Source: Paramacrobiotus metropolitanus (taxonomy: Eukaryota > Tardigrada > Eutardigrada > Parachela > Macrobiotidae). Taken from it: a stretch of 64,000 nt of DNA. Position 1 is the first letter of the stretch, and the number at the start of each line of letters is the position of its first letter. Shown here in pieces: positions 12,301 through 25,394 of this stretch. The notes below the pieces were generated by a model, which had not been told where the DNA came from, made no database searches, and saw only the letters and a list, made by a program, of their open reading frames with translations. The position numbers and the translations under genes were made by a program. The stretch covers positions 2,294,001-2,358,000 of the forward strand of contig NW_026570225.1 in NCBI RefSeq assembly GCF_019649055.1, given 5' to 3'.

Positions 12301-14396
12301 CAAGTAAATCAGTTTCATAAGAAATGGTTAGTCAAGCCGGTTAAACACAAGGGTACTAAAACACAAGGGTACTAACAAAATACAGATTTTATGGAAGGAA
12401 AATTATGGAAATTGTAATAATTATAACAGTACTAGTATTACAAGATCCAAAAGCGATAGACGAGCACCCGCATATATTGTAAATTTAGCGACGTGATATG
12501 CGCACAAACATGTGTAATTGTGTATAATGAGCGATAATATCTCTAAACATCTGTTGACTGAATTAATAAAAATAGCTAATCGTTATTTGAGCACCCGAAG
12601 CAAAATTTATAGCGCAAAATACTGATTAGAGGGCGATTAAATTTTCCATTTTAGTCCTCGTACATAATTCTCAGGAACTTAGCTCGATTATTAAAATTGA
12701 AAATAATCCAATAAATGACGATGACTGATCAGGAAGTTCCGGAGGCGCCGATAATATGATTTCTTGATCACGTTTTATGTACTGCAGTGACAGGTTACCA
12801 TGCTAATCTGCATAATTATGGCAAATGATGTTACAGACATTTTGAGTTGGTCTCTGGGGATTCAACAAAATCCATTCATGTGTGTCCGATTAAGGATAAG
12901 CCGTAAATCATTGCGATTGAATAAAAAGTAAATTAAAAGTCGAGTCAACATGCAGAGAAAGCGCGAGTTCAGGCGGTCTATTTCTTATGATTCTGTTAAT
13001 AGAACTGACTTAAAAAATTATTTGTAACAAACGGTAAATCTTTTTCTTCCTTGACTTTTTCTTTCTCTGTGATGTTCGTATTGTCCACTATCTCGGACAG
13101 AATACTGTAATTTGCAGTTTATTTTATAGAAGGTCCTGGTTCGACTGTACATGTGTTTAGCAAACCCGCTAAATATAATATAGGTACTTCGAAGTATACG
13201 AAGAGACGACATATCGTATGTCCTTTCGTGTACCGGTACTGCGGTACACGCTGCAGATCTACAACCATAGAACACAACAATACACACGTATAACTATTCG
13301 CATAACTACGAAATAATTGTTATGAAAAAAGTACAGCTACACTTTTATTCTGATCGCATTTCCTACTATACTATAGTCACGACGTATCCGCAAATTGACC
13401 GGCACCGCATACAGCAATATCCCGCAAGTGCTTTCCTCAAATTATTACAGATCAATGATAAAACTGCTTTGAACAACGAACAAGATATCGTGTTGCTTGA
13501 TCATTCTTTTCTGACTGTGAGATGGGCGTGATAATTGATACCTGGGATAACCAGGTAGTCTACAAGACCATTATGATAATATGAGGTTTAGACTTTAGAT
13601 GACTTGATTTTGTATGAAATAACACTATCAACTGGCGAACTATTTGATTACCCTTTAGCGTTTCTTGACTCTTGTGCATATGCAGTGTACAGCACTATAC
13701 AGCATATGCTAATAAAATTATAACAAAATTTTACTCATAGCTCACAGGCCCGCTCCATGATGCACCACTGCAATACCTGTACTATGGGAAACAGACAACG
13801 GCAGTTTTCGTAAAATAATCTTAGAGTATGTAAACTTTATCAACTGGCTTCACGACCGCAATGACGAAACGTAATAACAGAGGTTTGCAAACTTATAAGA
13901 AGTCCTTAATATGAATATGTACAACATATGTACATGCACAGATTCCGACAGATCTCGAGCAGCGTATGCTCCAGAATTTTGCGCATTGGAATTTGGGTAA
14001 ACATACATTACAATAGCATCTTTCTGCGAAGTGAAAATTGCAACTGTAAAGTTCAGAAAATGGTTCAAAAGATTTCCAATATCATTCTGTCCAACCGCGC
14101 TTTATTATACAGGCCAACCATTTAAACTGACCGGAAGTGATGTTGCCTCGACATAGTTAAAACCTCAAAAGCATCTGCTTATAGGTTCACTACATTATAC
14201 ATATATGGATGGCGCGTAGTGTAATAACACACATACAATTTGGAATAATTTTAGCACACATTTAATCGAATGCATAACGGAACCAGCTTACAGGTGTGCC
14301 ATAGAAGTGCGCCTGCATACACTGCATAAGAAAACACCAGTCAAAAATACGTATTAATTAAAATTGTTATAACAGAATAGAAAAAATGTAGATTTG
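9315..14396. other. gene-poor AT-rich interval upstream of unc-4
   Basis: About 5 kb without a supportable exon. It probably contains unc-4 promoter and enhancer sequence, as is usual around developmental homeobox genes, though no individual site can be proven. Local features are a GT run passing into AT (11929-11949), repeated CTTATAC/GTATAAG words at 10325-10400, and a 16-bp tandem duplication of ACACAAGGGTACTAAA near 12343-12375. Confidence 0.5.
11929..11949. repeat. GT/AT microsatellite
   Basis: A (GT)n run passes directly into an (AT)n run. Confidence 0.8.
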
Positions 14397-15986
14397 CTAG
14401 CGTCGACGACGACCAACCAGTTGGCCCGTAATATTCCTGGTGTCCCTGAAGCTCTGTCCCCATACATCAACAATCTGGTGTCCAGCGTTGGCCACATTAC
14501 CAGTAATCTGGACGGTCTTATTGACCACCCGCCCCCCAAAATCCACTACGGGCCGCACCGCATTAGCAACACCTTCCTCGACGGCGTTCACGGCGCCGAC
14601 GACGCCTTCCTTGACGTTGTGCACGGCATTCGACACCCCCGACGCAACAGTGCCCACAGTCAGCCCGATGAGACGACCTGCAATTTAATGAGAAATGTAT
14701 TTTTGTATGAGAAATGTATTTTTTTTTATATATACCTGCCGAATCACGGATCGCCCCCACACCACCGACAAACTCGTCACGGATACCGGAGAATGTGTTG
14801 GGATTGCCTGCTGCATTGGGAGCCGCTGCTGGGGCGGGATTGACCGCTGCCTGTCCGTCCGATCCGCCGCTCGAATCGTCAGAACTGGTTTGCACGGCGG
14901 GTTTAGAAGCTGATCCGCTCGCAGTAGCCTATAATATAAAATAATTCATAAATGATTTAAAGTTGCAAAGTGATAATTCAAACAAAAATTAGAATAAATA
15001 TGTTGAGTCATACAAATTGTAGTACATTAGTGTACTTTAACGCTTCATGAAACTACGAAATCACATCCACAAAGTTGGAAGATTAGCGAAATGCGCTAAG
15101 CTAAGCGTTATTTTAGAAATACATTTAGTCCACGAGAAGCAGATGGTACACGCTGATATGACTGTTAAACTATTATAATTATAAATTTACAATAGGTGAG
15201 CGTTGCTTACGGTATTCCAGTACAGATATGCTGTTTGTACAATATGTTATAGTTTGTCGTAACAAATTCAAATCAAATTTTAATCATTTTTTAATTCAAA
15301 TTTTAGCTTACAACAGGATACAACATCAAAAGTCATCACTCTCAGGCACCACTACTTCGTACCTAGCTACTCCACTCGTAGTACAGAGGTAGATTTCTAT
15401 ACTCTCGCAAAGAAAATACTTAAATATAAAGTTCCAAGCTGTTTAGTACATACAGCGCGGCAAACTGGCAATGCAGCCAGTATTCTTGACACAGTTGAGT
15501 ACAGCACTTCTTGTGCAAAGTGGAAATTAATATTCCTTAAGCACATCTATATTACACCGCAAATCAAAATGTGCAATATACCCTAAAAGTTATACAACTG
15601 AAGTATTATATCGGAAATTTGTGGTACACTAGTATGCGTAGTGCACCTACTAAATATGGTTACAATTTTCGATTTTTGAAACGGGTACAGATAGCGTCTT
15701 TACTATTAAAACAAGCAATTAGTAACCATTATTAAAGCAGAAACCCTAACAAGTGGATCTGGATGCAACATGCGCGGTTTGCTCATTTTGACAAGTGAGT
15801 AGCAATTTCTAAAATATTTACCTGATTAGTAGTGGCTGAACTGGGTTGCGCTGCTGCCTGGACATCCGTTCCGGATCTCACAGCATTTTGGGACTTTGAG
15901 GCAGGCGGTCCAGCACGTACCCCGTCACAATGGGCGTAGGAGATCATCACAGACAAAAACAACAGCAAAGATAGTTTTTGCATCAT
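14397..15986 (-). CDS. secreted low-complexity protein with amphipathic helix region
   Basis: Three exons join in phase (15822-15986, 14736-14928, 14397-14677) to give 212 residues. The start is the ATG at 15986, which opens a clear signal peptide (MMQKLSLLLFLSV, cleavage near AHC|DG). Residues about 20-115 are disordered and rich in Ser, Ala, Gly, Asn and Gln. Residues about 120-195 are a quasi-periodic Val/Ala/Gly/Asn segment with repeated phrases of the type GVxNAV and EGVxGAV. This can form a long amphipathic helix, recalling LEA-like or apolipoprotein-like proteins. The chain ends in four arginines. I recognise no named family. A secreted protective or lipid-associated role is only an inference from composition. 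Confidence 0.72.
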
Positions 15987-16383
15987 TTTCGGCAACTTAA
16001 TATTTCCTGGCCGAACTGACAGAACGTAAAATAATCATGAATGGGATAAAAACCTCAAATCAGACGCTGACAACCCCAGAACCAGCAAATGCAACAAAAT
16101 CAAGACTATACGCAACAACTATTCTCACGATTAAAAAATGAAGGCCAATCTACAAGTACACAACACTGACGCACTAGAATAAAACGTGAGGTTTAAAACA
16201 GGAAGTACTGTAAGCGGTGACGAACTCCAGCCAAAATTTATCTGAAAAATGCAAGTCTCGCCTAAGCAAATAGGAAATTAGCTGGTATACATGAAAGATT
16301 TTTTTCTAACAACCGACAAAAAAACCAGTTTAGCATGATGATTCACCATTTTCATCAGAAAAGAGTTAGGTGACTGTGGGAGC
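15987..16383. other. 5' flank of secreted-protein gene
   Basis: Presumed promoter and 5' untranslated region of the minus-strand gene. No exon was seen. Confidence 0.4.
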
Positions 16384-17692
16384 AATTGACAACGGCACAA
16401 TCAGGCGTGCCGAGGGTATACGAGGCGTAGCGTGCCTAGCCATTGTCATTTCAGATGAGACAATATCGCGAGACATATAGGACTTCTGAACAACCATATG
16501 CAAAACTCCATTCCGAATCCGATCTAACAACTTGCTTCAACGCCATTTTTCTTTGAATATCTTTTTTATAACAATGGTTAATTAAATAAAGTTATAATTG
16601 ACACTAACATGGTGCAAATCTGTTTGAGAGTTTATTGTTGAAGTTATGATATCTGCTCTCTGTAGTTGTGTGATGCTATGCAGAATTTGAAAGTGAATAC
16701 GAGTATATTTTGTTTTTGAATTGTGCTAACGGTAAGTATTCCCCAGTAAATGGTTTTAACTTATGGAATGGTTGCATCAGCAAATGTTAATAATGACTGA
16801 GATTATCTAAAAACGCGCGCTAAATAAAAGTTTATTTTGGATCTCATAGGGCGGGCATGCGTCGATCGTCTGGGATATCTTCAGGATATACTGGATATAA
16901 ATAATTCATCGTCAGATACTTTGTAATATTACAGAGTAGCAGTAGACTGCCAGTAGTTAGTGCTAGTTACTACTATTAGTTGTACTTAATAACTACTTAT
17001 AATAATTTTATAATTTAAACGAAACATCATGCACCGAAATCGCTGATATTAGATTTAGATCGCGGTTTGAACATTTCACAATACGTGATAATATGAGCTG
17101 AAGTTTATACAAAATCGACAACGTTACTGTTTTGCGACACTCCAACGTTCCGCTTAAACTTGTCAACATTAATTCATTTTTGTATAAAAGTTGAAAAGTG
17201 GGTAATAAATTGTAGAAAGTGCTGATCTGTAATATATACAGTATACTTTGTAAGTCGTTGATAAAAACTTGTCAAAATCGCTTTTCACAATCGAGTAACA
17301 ACTAGTAAACGACGCTCGCACTTCACAAGTTCTGTACAAGAGTAAATCAAAATCCATGCAAGTACAGAGAAGTCGCCGCCCTGGTTACGTGTATATGGCA
17401 AGAGCTATAACTTGGGACATAATTTACTTACGCATAAAACCGAGTGTGACATTTTGCTGGGATAGCTCAAATTGTTAAGATTAGTTTAGTTTTATAGTAA
17501 TTTTTGTGCTGAATAACTTCTCTTTGATTGTACTTGAAAAAAACAAGTAGAAGAGTGTATACACGTTGAAATGTGGACTGCACTGGTGTTTTTCCCATAG
17601 ACGCATATGCTTAACCTTGCGAAGCGTCTCATCTGAAATGACACAATAGAGCCGAAATCACACCTCATTAGCGATTGTGCCGTTGTCAATTG
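16384..17692. mobile_element. inverted-repeat element (probable MITE, diverged ends)
   Basis: CAATTGACAACGGCACAATC near 16384-16405 is matched in inverted orientation by GATTGTGCCGTTGTCAATTG near 17673-17692. A second inner pair, TCATTTCAGATGAGAC at about 16447-16462 and its complement at about 17626-17641, lies in the same order, so the ends are inverted repeats of roughly 80 bp with diverged spacers. I could not find a convincing target-site duplication, and the interior has no transposase. Confidence 0.55.
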
Positions 17693-19339
17693 TCAACGAA
17701 GCGCAATGCTGAATTGCTTACGTCCGTAGGTATGTAAGTAAAGTAACCTACTGGGTAGGGTAGGTGTGCATCATACTGTATAAATATTGTAATGTTTCAC
17801 GCCGTAGTCCGTACCTAACCAGTATTAAAAGTGCATTTAAATTTTATAGTTACTTGCCATGGTTAGTTTAAACTGCCCGTCCATAAACAATACATTTTAC
17901 TAAATCTATATTAAGTATAACATTAAGTATTTTAGCTGCAGATTAATATATTGTATATTCTTTTGGACACTGTTAACTGTACGGAAAATGAGCTAGCGCG
18001 GAAGCAAGCACTTCGAAGCCAAGGCTTATATAGATATTTATATTCAATTGTGTTATAACTTTACAAAACATAACGATAAAAAGTTGTGTATCGTATATAA
18101 AAACCTATTCGGCTTACTCGTAGTAAGGACTGATTGCATTTAATCAATAATCATGACATCATTACAGTTAAAAATGATTTAATATTCTTTAATATTAATC
18201 ATTTTCATTAATAAGCTGAAAAATTTCCGTAAGACTATTCGTGCCTAGATCGATATCTGAAAGACACACTTCAGTTTAGTAGAAGGTAGAAGTAGAACCT
18301 CGTAGAAGAATATTACATACAAGTAGTGCGTGGTACCGGTATACTATGGCCCCTTGATGTACAATACACACAGACATCAATGGACCATACATAACCACTA
18401 TCTATATTCTTCCATTTGGGTACTCCGACGGCCTGAAAAACGCCATTCGTACGTACGTACCTTAAGCTTGAAGACTTGACTGGTTAGTTCATGGTAGTCC
18501 GGTACAGGCAATTCGTTTTCATTTCTTTATCAAAAGTCCTTGAACTTTTAAATTTACTTTAAAGTCGGTACAAGTAAAGCTATAACCTGCTTGACTTTTA
18601 CCTGAAATGCGCCCAAGCGCCTTTAAATAAATTTCAGCATAAGTTCCAGTTTTATTTCCAATACCAAAAGGTCACAAAGCGTAGTTCAAAGCTTCACGCG
18701 CGCAAGCGATGCGGTGTAAGTGTGGAGTGCACGCTTGCTGAGCAAACTGTACAAAAACTGTGTCTATACGAGTATGTTTAGCATTTTAACCACAGAAAGT
18801 TTGAAGCTTTATATTTTATTTATATAATCTACATGTGCAGTATATAACAAGATAGAGTACAAATAACGCCATACAATTCAATTCAGCTGCCGTCTACGTT
18901 TTGTATAAATTTTATTTATCAAAATTTTGAGTGTATGTTGTATCGTACTGTGCAGTGTGCACGCTTGTGCCGCTTGTCTTACATAGATGAATGTGGTGGG
19001 AATTTTCCGTCTTCGTGTAAATTATTATGTGACTGCGAAGATGCAGTACAAAACCACTGCGGCAGGAGTGTGGCAGGCCTATAGGTAGCCGGCACTACAA
19101 TCAGACTGAATCAGTAGTGTTTTGTTCTGCTAGAAGATTTGTATGTTTAACGGTTTCGATTTACATTGTATTGCGTGTCGACTAAATTATTAAATCTGTC
19201 TGTAATCTTCTAAGTGGCTTCCAGAATTACCAGTAGATACCACCGTACCGGTACGGCAAGCGCTAAACGTGAACGCAACATCTGTATAAATTGTTGTTTA
19301 TTCCCACGTGAAACGTAAAACTGGAAAATATTGTAGAAA
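17693..19339. other. intergenic, no gene seen
   Basis: AT-rich sequence between the inverted-repeat element and the dehydrogenase gene. No exon or structured RNA was recognised. The 3' part presumably holds the dehydrogenase promoter. Confidence 0.45.
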
Positions 19340-21158
19340 ATGAATGCAGCAGTGGCATTAGCAGAGGATATTTTGGGCCACAAGCCCGTCAGCACGGGCA
19401 CCGTCCAGCCAGTGACCAGTTCAACGGAGACGATGCACGCCATCGTTTGGCGCGGCGCCAAGGATATGCGCTACGAAAAGTCCCCAAACCAATGATCAGC
19501 GAAAAGCATGACGTGCTCCTGCGCGTCACTGCCACCACCATCTGCGGGAGTGATCTGCATCTGTACAGTGGAGACTTGCCTGGGATGCGGTCAGGGGACA
19601 TTGTCGGACATGAATTTATGGGGGTAGTGGAGCAAAAAGGTAAGCTTCAAATTTATTATGAAAAGCTTCTGCCCTACGGGAATTATATTACAAATTGTCA
19701 AATTCTTACGCCGTATTAACTGGAAAATGTAGAACAAAATGTACGATATCAACTTTAATACTGAACTTTATGGCTTACCGGATAAATAAGAAAATTGTAC
19801 CATTGAAATTTTGTTAGCTTTTTTTATTTAATACATAACAGATACACCGGACTCGGCCAAAGCCATTGATACAGCATCAAGGTGCAGCGCGGTAATACTA
19901 CGTATTAAATAATATTATTGTACCAGCTGATACAATATGGATACCGTAGTAACCGTAATACACGGACATACTTCTAGTTGTAGCACGGTAATTGAAAAGC
20001 GGCAGAATTGTCGTTCTCATGTGTAATGGAGTTCGGGTAAATTCTCAGGTGAGAATGTGCAGCTGCCGATCGGCGCGCGTGTCGTTGTGGCTTTTGGCAT
20101 CGCCTGTGGGAAATGTCCCTGGTGTAAGCGTGAAGAATACACCGGCTGTGCGACTACCAACCCCAGTGTGCTGACGCAGAAGCTCTACGGGCATGCACTG
20201 ACTGGAGTGTTCGGATACGGCCATCTGGTTGGCGGATACTGGGGTGGTCAAGCCGAGTACGTCCGCGTGCCGTTCGCCGACATCAACTGCCTCCCCATTC
20301 CCGATGATGTGCCGGATGAGAAGGTAATGTGTTCGTTTCTGTTGTTTTGTTGCGCTCTTATATAATCGATCGCAAGGCTGGCTTTTTGTGGACGAACTGA
20401 ATTTTCGTTTAGGCCCTGTATTTGTCGGATGTGATTTGTACGTCGTTCCACGCTTGCGAGATGGGAGGCGTGAAAGAGGGCGACACTGTGGGAATTTGGG
20501 GGCTGGGTCCGATTGGACTGGCGACTGCCCGTTGGTGCCAGATCCTGGGTGCAAAGCAGATTATTGGTATTGCAGGTATGCACATACCTGTAAATTCAAA
20601 CCCTGTCTACGATTTGGTTAGAATTTGTTAAATTTATTTTTCTCTTCACGTTTTGAAGGAACGGAAGATCGTCTGGACATTGCCAGCAAGCTGGGCATTG
20701 GTGTGATTAACTACCACGAGAAGGACGTGGTTAAAACCATTCAAGGGATGGTTCCTGATGGCCTGGACGTGGCCATTGACTGTGCCGGCTTCCGCTTTGC
20801 TAAGGGCATCTTTCATAAAATGCAGCGTGCACTCCTGCTGGAAACCGACACTCCCGAGATTATTACCGAATGCTGCCAGTGCGTCCGTCAGTTCGGGAAG
20901 GTTTCCGTCATTGCTGACTACGGTGGATTCGCCAATCAGTTTCCCATTGGGATGATTGGCATGAAGCATCTAACTCTAAGTTCCGGACAGTCGCCGACTC
21001 AGCGTATCTGGAATATGGCCTTGGACAAGATTCGCAGTGGGGAATATGACCCATCGTTCTTTGTTACTCACCATATGCGCTTAGCGGATGTTCCGGATGC
21101 GTACAAGAAGTTTTTCAATCGTGAAGATGGGATGGTCAAGATTTTTGTGCGGCCATAG
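19340..21158 (+). CDS. zinc-dependent alcohol dehydrogenase, glutathione-independent formaldehyde-dehydrogenase-like
   Basis: Four exons (19340-19639, 20049-20323, 20413-20575, 20659-21158) encode about 412 residues if one base is missing near 19475-19480. From the ATG at 19340 the frame reads [13 protein letters not shown] ... [10 protein letters not shown] and then hits a stop. The following frame continues the family sequence at [14 protein letters not shown]. Catalytic zinc ligands are seen in [13 protein letters not shown] and GHEFMG. The structural zinc loop is [15 protein letters not shown], and the Rossmann nucleotide motif is GLGPIG. The family oxidises alcohols or formaldehyde with NAD. 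Such proteins are commonest in fungi, plants and bacteria, so transfer followed by intron gain is possible. An assembly error in the A/C run would explain the frameshift. Confidence 0.85.
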
Positions 21159-22479
21159 ACTGCATTGTACGGATAGTCTCCTTGTAAAAACTTCTGTTGT
21201 GCCTTCTTGATTGGAACACTCATGAGTCATGACTCTTGTCGTTTTTTCCAGTACTGTAAGTGCTGTACTCAACGCGTACAATTACATATCGCAACTGAAT
21301 TTCACTTGCCTAATTCCATGTCGGTGTTAATTTTTTAAATCAATTAAAATGTTTTGGTAAATGGTATCATATCATGTCTTTTAACTAGTATAGAAGGTCG
21401 TAACCGCCCTTAGTGCAAGCGAGCGAGCGTGTAAAATTTTTTTGGACAAAAAATTCGTTGGATAAAAGTATCATAAAACACCAACATCAGTTTTTTTAAT
21501 TTTCTCACAAAAACCACCGAAATCTCCTGACACCACTAAGAGCAGAGTGCACACCACCACAGTCTCTGGACCTCACTATTTTTAAAAACAATTATTTATG
21601 GTTATCATGGGCGAAAATAAGAAATTTTGTACACGCTAAGCTTCGAATGATGTTATTCTTTTACACACTCTCTCAAGGTTTCTCCAGAAAAGAACTCTGC
21701 TGTGGGTCAGTTCCACTTATCACTACGAAAGCAAACGCTGCAGCAAAAGGGGCATAGTCGCTTCCGTTTTCTTGGTTTAGGACGGTATTATAGCTAACTG
21801 TGATCCGCTTTTATGGCACTAACGTCCCGTAAAGCAGCGAAGCGTCCCGTAAGCGTACCTGTGCTTACTTACTTGCATTACGTACGGTGTATAGTCAGGA
21901 CTTGCCATGCGCTATATTGACGATACTACAACATTAATTTTAAGTAATATCCAACGTATTTTACGTAAAGTACTACTTCCTGCAGGCCAACAACCGACAT
22001 GGCTCATATTAGTAGTCACATACACTCGTATAATTATACAACCGACCACTGTGTGTCTTTAAAACCGCGCGTATAAGGTGGAGTCCTGATACTGCTGGCA
22101 ATTTTTTTACACATGGTGGTGTCGCAAAAATGGTGGCCCAAGACAAAATGTGGTTCAAACAGTGGTGTGCGGAGCCTGGAGGTGGTGAAAGGTAGTGTGC
22201 AGAGACTTTGATGGTAAAACGTGTTGTGCAGAGGTTTCTCCATAAATGAATGCAAAAGCAACTTTCCTTGCACTCTTTCGAGTCAAAGATTGTGGGATGC
22301 TACAGCTTAGGACAAAATGGTTGCGTACCCAACATCTCCACATTCAGTACGAATGCAGTGCAGTTCACTGTACGGCTAAGTTCAAAATATCCGGTTCGTG
22401 CATGTGCACTGCACCCCATGCGTACAAAATGCTGGATATGAGGCTATGCGACCATTTCGCCCTACATTGTAGAGCGACT
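21159..22479. other. intergenic / repeat-rich flank
   Basis: No convincing exon. A CAAGCGAGCGAGCG motif at about 21416-21430 is complementary to one near 26439-26452. Open frames around 22030-22480 show no recognisable domain. Confidence 0.4.
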
Positions 22480-22487
22480 GCAGCCAA

Positions 22488-23710
22488 TAGTGCCCTGCAA
22501 CGGAGTACAAAATTGCGTCCAGTCCGATCCGAACTTAAAAAATTTTATCCGAACCCAGTCCGACTCCGAATTCTAAAAATCGTACTCCGACCAATCCGAT
22601 CCGAAAATATTTTTGGCCAATCCGAACCCACTCCGATCCAATCCGAAAAATTTTCCGAAAGAATATTGCTTAATTTTATTACACATCCCCAGATTAAAAA
22701 AAATTTAATGCCGAAGCAGTTAAAAATTTTAATGCCGAAGTACCGTAACATGGCATTCAAAAAAATTTTAGCCATGTTGTCGGTAGCCAAAAGACTTCAG
22801 AATTCACAGGTACAAGTTTCTTGGGCATAATAAAGGTTAAGCTAGAGGATTTATATATACAAGATTTTTTAGGTGAATTTAGTTCTTTAGCACTACAGTG
22901 TTGAAGCAATTGGAGAGGTTAGTTATCTATCCTCACTGTCAGATATCTGTATCAGATCTTTTTGTTGTATACGCTGCAGGCCACGGATTACCCACGTATT
23001 AGTTAGGTTCAAAAATAGGGACAGAAATTTAGAGGGAGGGATGTTTCTAAACGTCCGGAACTAAAAATAAATGGTAGTTTCGTGCATTCCTTAGTGTAAG
23101 TTTATATTATTATATATAATGTTAGTATATATAATTAGAATATATTATTATTGTTATCTTAATCTCAAGTATTAATCGAATTACAAGTGCTGCAAATAAA
23201 ATTGGGAAGTCGGTGCCTAGCGAAACTGACTGAGCTGCACAACACATGTGGTCCGTTTAAACTTTAACCGTACTGTAATAGTTATACTAAAATTATTTGA
23301 TAAGACAATAACAAATAACGACATCATAACAATCGTAAAACACTCAAAATAATAAAAAGTGTCAGGAGAATTAATAAAAGGAAGTGAAAGAGAATTAACA
23401 ACAGTCAACTAAACAAAAGCAGGTACTTCGATGAAAATTAATTAAACGCAAATGGAAGTATTTCGCGCGAAGCTGACGAAAATTTTTGTTTTGAAGGCCG
23501 GTGAAATTTAATAAAAATTAATTAATAAAATTTATTTAATTACGGATTATTCGGAGTCTTGATTGCATCCGAACCCGATCCGATCAGGTGCATATAAACT
23601 CCGAAACCACTCCGACTCCGAATTTTCCAGATTGAAATCCGTCCAATCCGGTCCGAAAATCGGAGTGGGTTCGGAGTGGATCGGATTTCCCAGTCCGTTG
23701 CAGGGCTCTA
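22488..23710. mobile_element. non-autonomous hAT-type MITE
   Basis: The left end TAGTGCCCTGCAACGGA and the right end TCCGTTGCAGGGCTCTA are inverted repeats matching at 16 of 17 positions. They are bounded by a perfect 8-bp direct duplication GCAGCCAA (22480-22487 and 23711-23718). An 8-bp duplication with ends of this form is the signature of hAT transposons. Both subterminal regions carry degenerate copies of words like TCCGAACCCACTCCGATCC in opposite orientation. There is no transposase frame; the interior is AT-rich. Confidence 0.9.
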
Positions 23711-23718
23711 GCAGCCAA

Positions 23719-25394
23719 ACCTAAGTTGGTCTTGATTGTCTTGCGCGTACTGGAATACGAAAGATCCAAAACAGCAGAATTCGTTTCCGTTGATGAAGTA
23801 AAGTAAAAACCATATCCCCGTGGATTTGTTTTAAAATGGCAGTTTGCGTTTGACAGCGCATATATTGCATATTTGACATCAGTTTTTGGCGTTTAGTGGC
23901 GGGGCCATCTGGTTCCAGTTGTCGCTAAGTGTAGTACTTGGTGGCACGGGGGCTTTGCAAGCCGTAATCGATCGCCCGTCCGCAGTTGGTAAAAAACGGC
24001 TTTTGTCAGCAGTTATTTGCAGCTGGTCTGCTTCAACTTGAGACAACAGTAGTGTCCTTATGCGGCGCTTGTGAGCCGTCCCTGGATTTTAAATCATGAA
24101 TTTCAAGTCATAATTACACAGGTGTTGCACTTTTCAGCGGGTGGCTTTTTGCTGCCATGTGCTGCGACCACGTTTTTCTGAGAGATATGATCTTTTTGTA
24201 CAGCTCCAGTTAATAGTATCGGTCTAACTACAGGTTGCAGGGTTTAGTATTGGCTCGTGCCATTTGGCAGGGATCTGCATGCTGCGGCTTGATAGTAAAA
24301 ACGATGCGGCTGCTTCCAAAAATTTGTGACTGGTCTCTCCAAGTTTTGTTCGGCCAAATCTTCTGTTTTTTGCTACGAGAAACTCCGCTTACGCGGATGC
24401 CGTAAGTGTTTGGAATTTAGTTCTCGAACACTTGGTAAGCGTAGCGTGACGTCTCATTTTACCCCGAGATCCGTATTCCTTGTAACGTTAATGGAAAAAA
24501 CGGTCCCGACGGTACCGTGGCGTTAAATGCATCTACCATTTTCGTTAAAGACAAAGACCACACTGTCCTGTCGTTTTTGCAGTTCCAAATAATATGGTTG
24601 CTGTTCAGCTACCAAGATTTTGGTTGAAGTTCCCTGGTCGAGGTTAGATTCACCGCCTCCTTCATGGGATGCTAGTTAGGAAATTGCTGCGAAAGTTCTT
24701 TCGGCTAACTTAGACAACGATTCTGCGGACACCTGCAACGTTTTAGTCAAGGGTATATTATCCAGAGTTTCTAAAGCTGGTCCAGAATAGTATTGATCAA
24801 ATGACCGTTCCATCACCCGTGGTCTGTGTTTGTTTAATTGCTTAACTTGCTTTAGAAAATGTTGGTTCGTAAAATAAAGAGATGTCCGGTACTTAGTACG
24901 TTGATTTGTTGCTGATTTATTGGTGGTTCAGTGGTGGCTCGTTGTGGTTAAGTTTGTTTACTGGGTATAACGAAAAGAAGCTAGAGCAGAAACAATTGGC
25001 CGGTTAAAAGGTTGGTTCAGTGGCCACAAAACTTTCACGACTGGTTTGTCAAGACTGGACCAAAATAAAGGATCGACTGCCGATCCGAACTCCGATTCTG
25101 CAGAACAGTTTGGTCTAATACTGTTTTGGCGACTCGTTGGTAAAGACGGAGTTGACCCCAACCACAAGCTCTATATAAACTGAGTTGGGGTCGATTAAGA
25201 GACTGCCTGTGCAATCGTTTACCAGGACATTGTGTTGCATTCTTTACCTTCAAGGTTTAGTAAACGGTATCCGGTGATTGCGAACACGATTCTAAGTAAG
25301 TTTCACAGCGGTGGCCACGCCACTCAAACGTTTTTGTGTAGTACGCCACTCAAAAGCGATTCTTTTGGTTCGCGACCAGGGAACTTCTCGACCA
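23719..25394. other. intergenic, unrecognised sequence
   Basis: No exon could be supported. A short inverted pair (GTTGACCCCAAC near 25151 and GTTGGGGTCGA near 25184) flanks a TATATAAA at about 25173, which could be a decayed promoter or element end. Confidence 0.4.

Noticed and set aside
24326-24526. 66-codon plus-strand frame in the repeat-rich interval
   Set aside because: No domain, no neighbouring exon and low-quality splice contexts.
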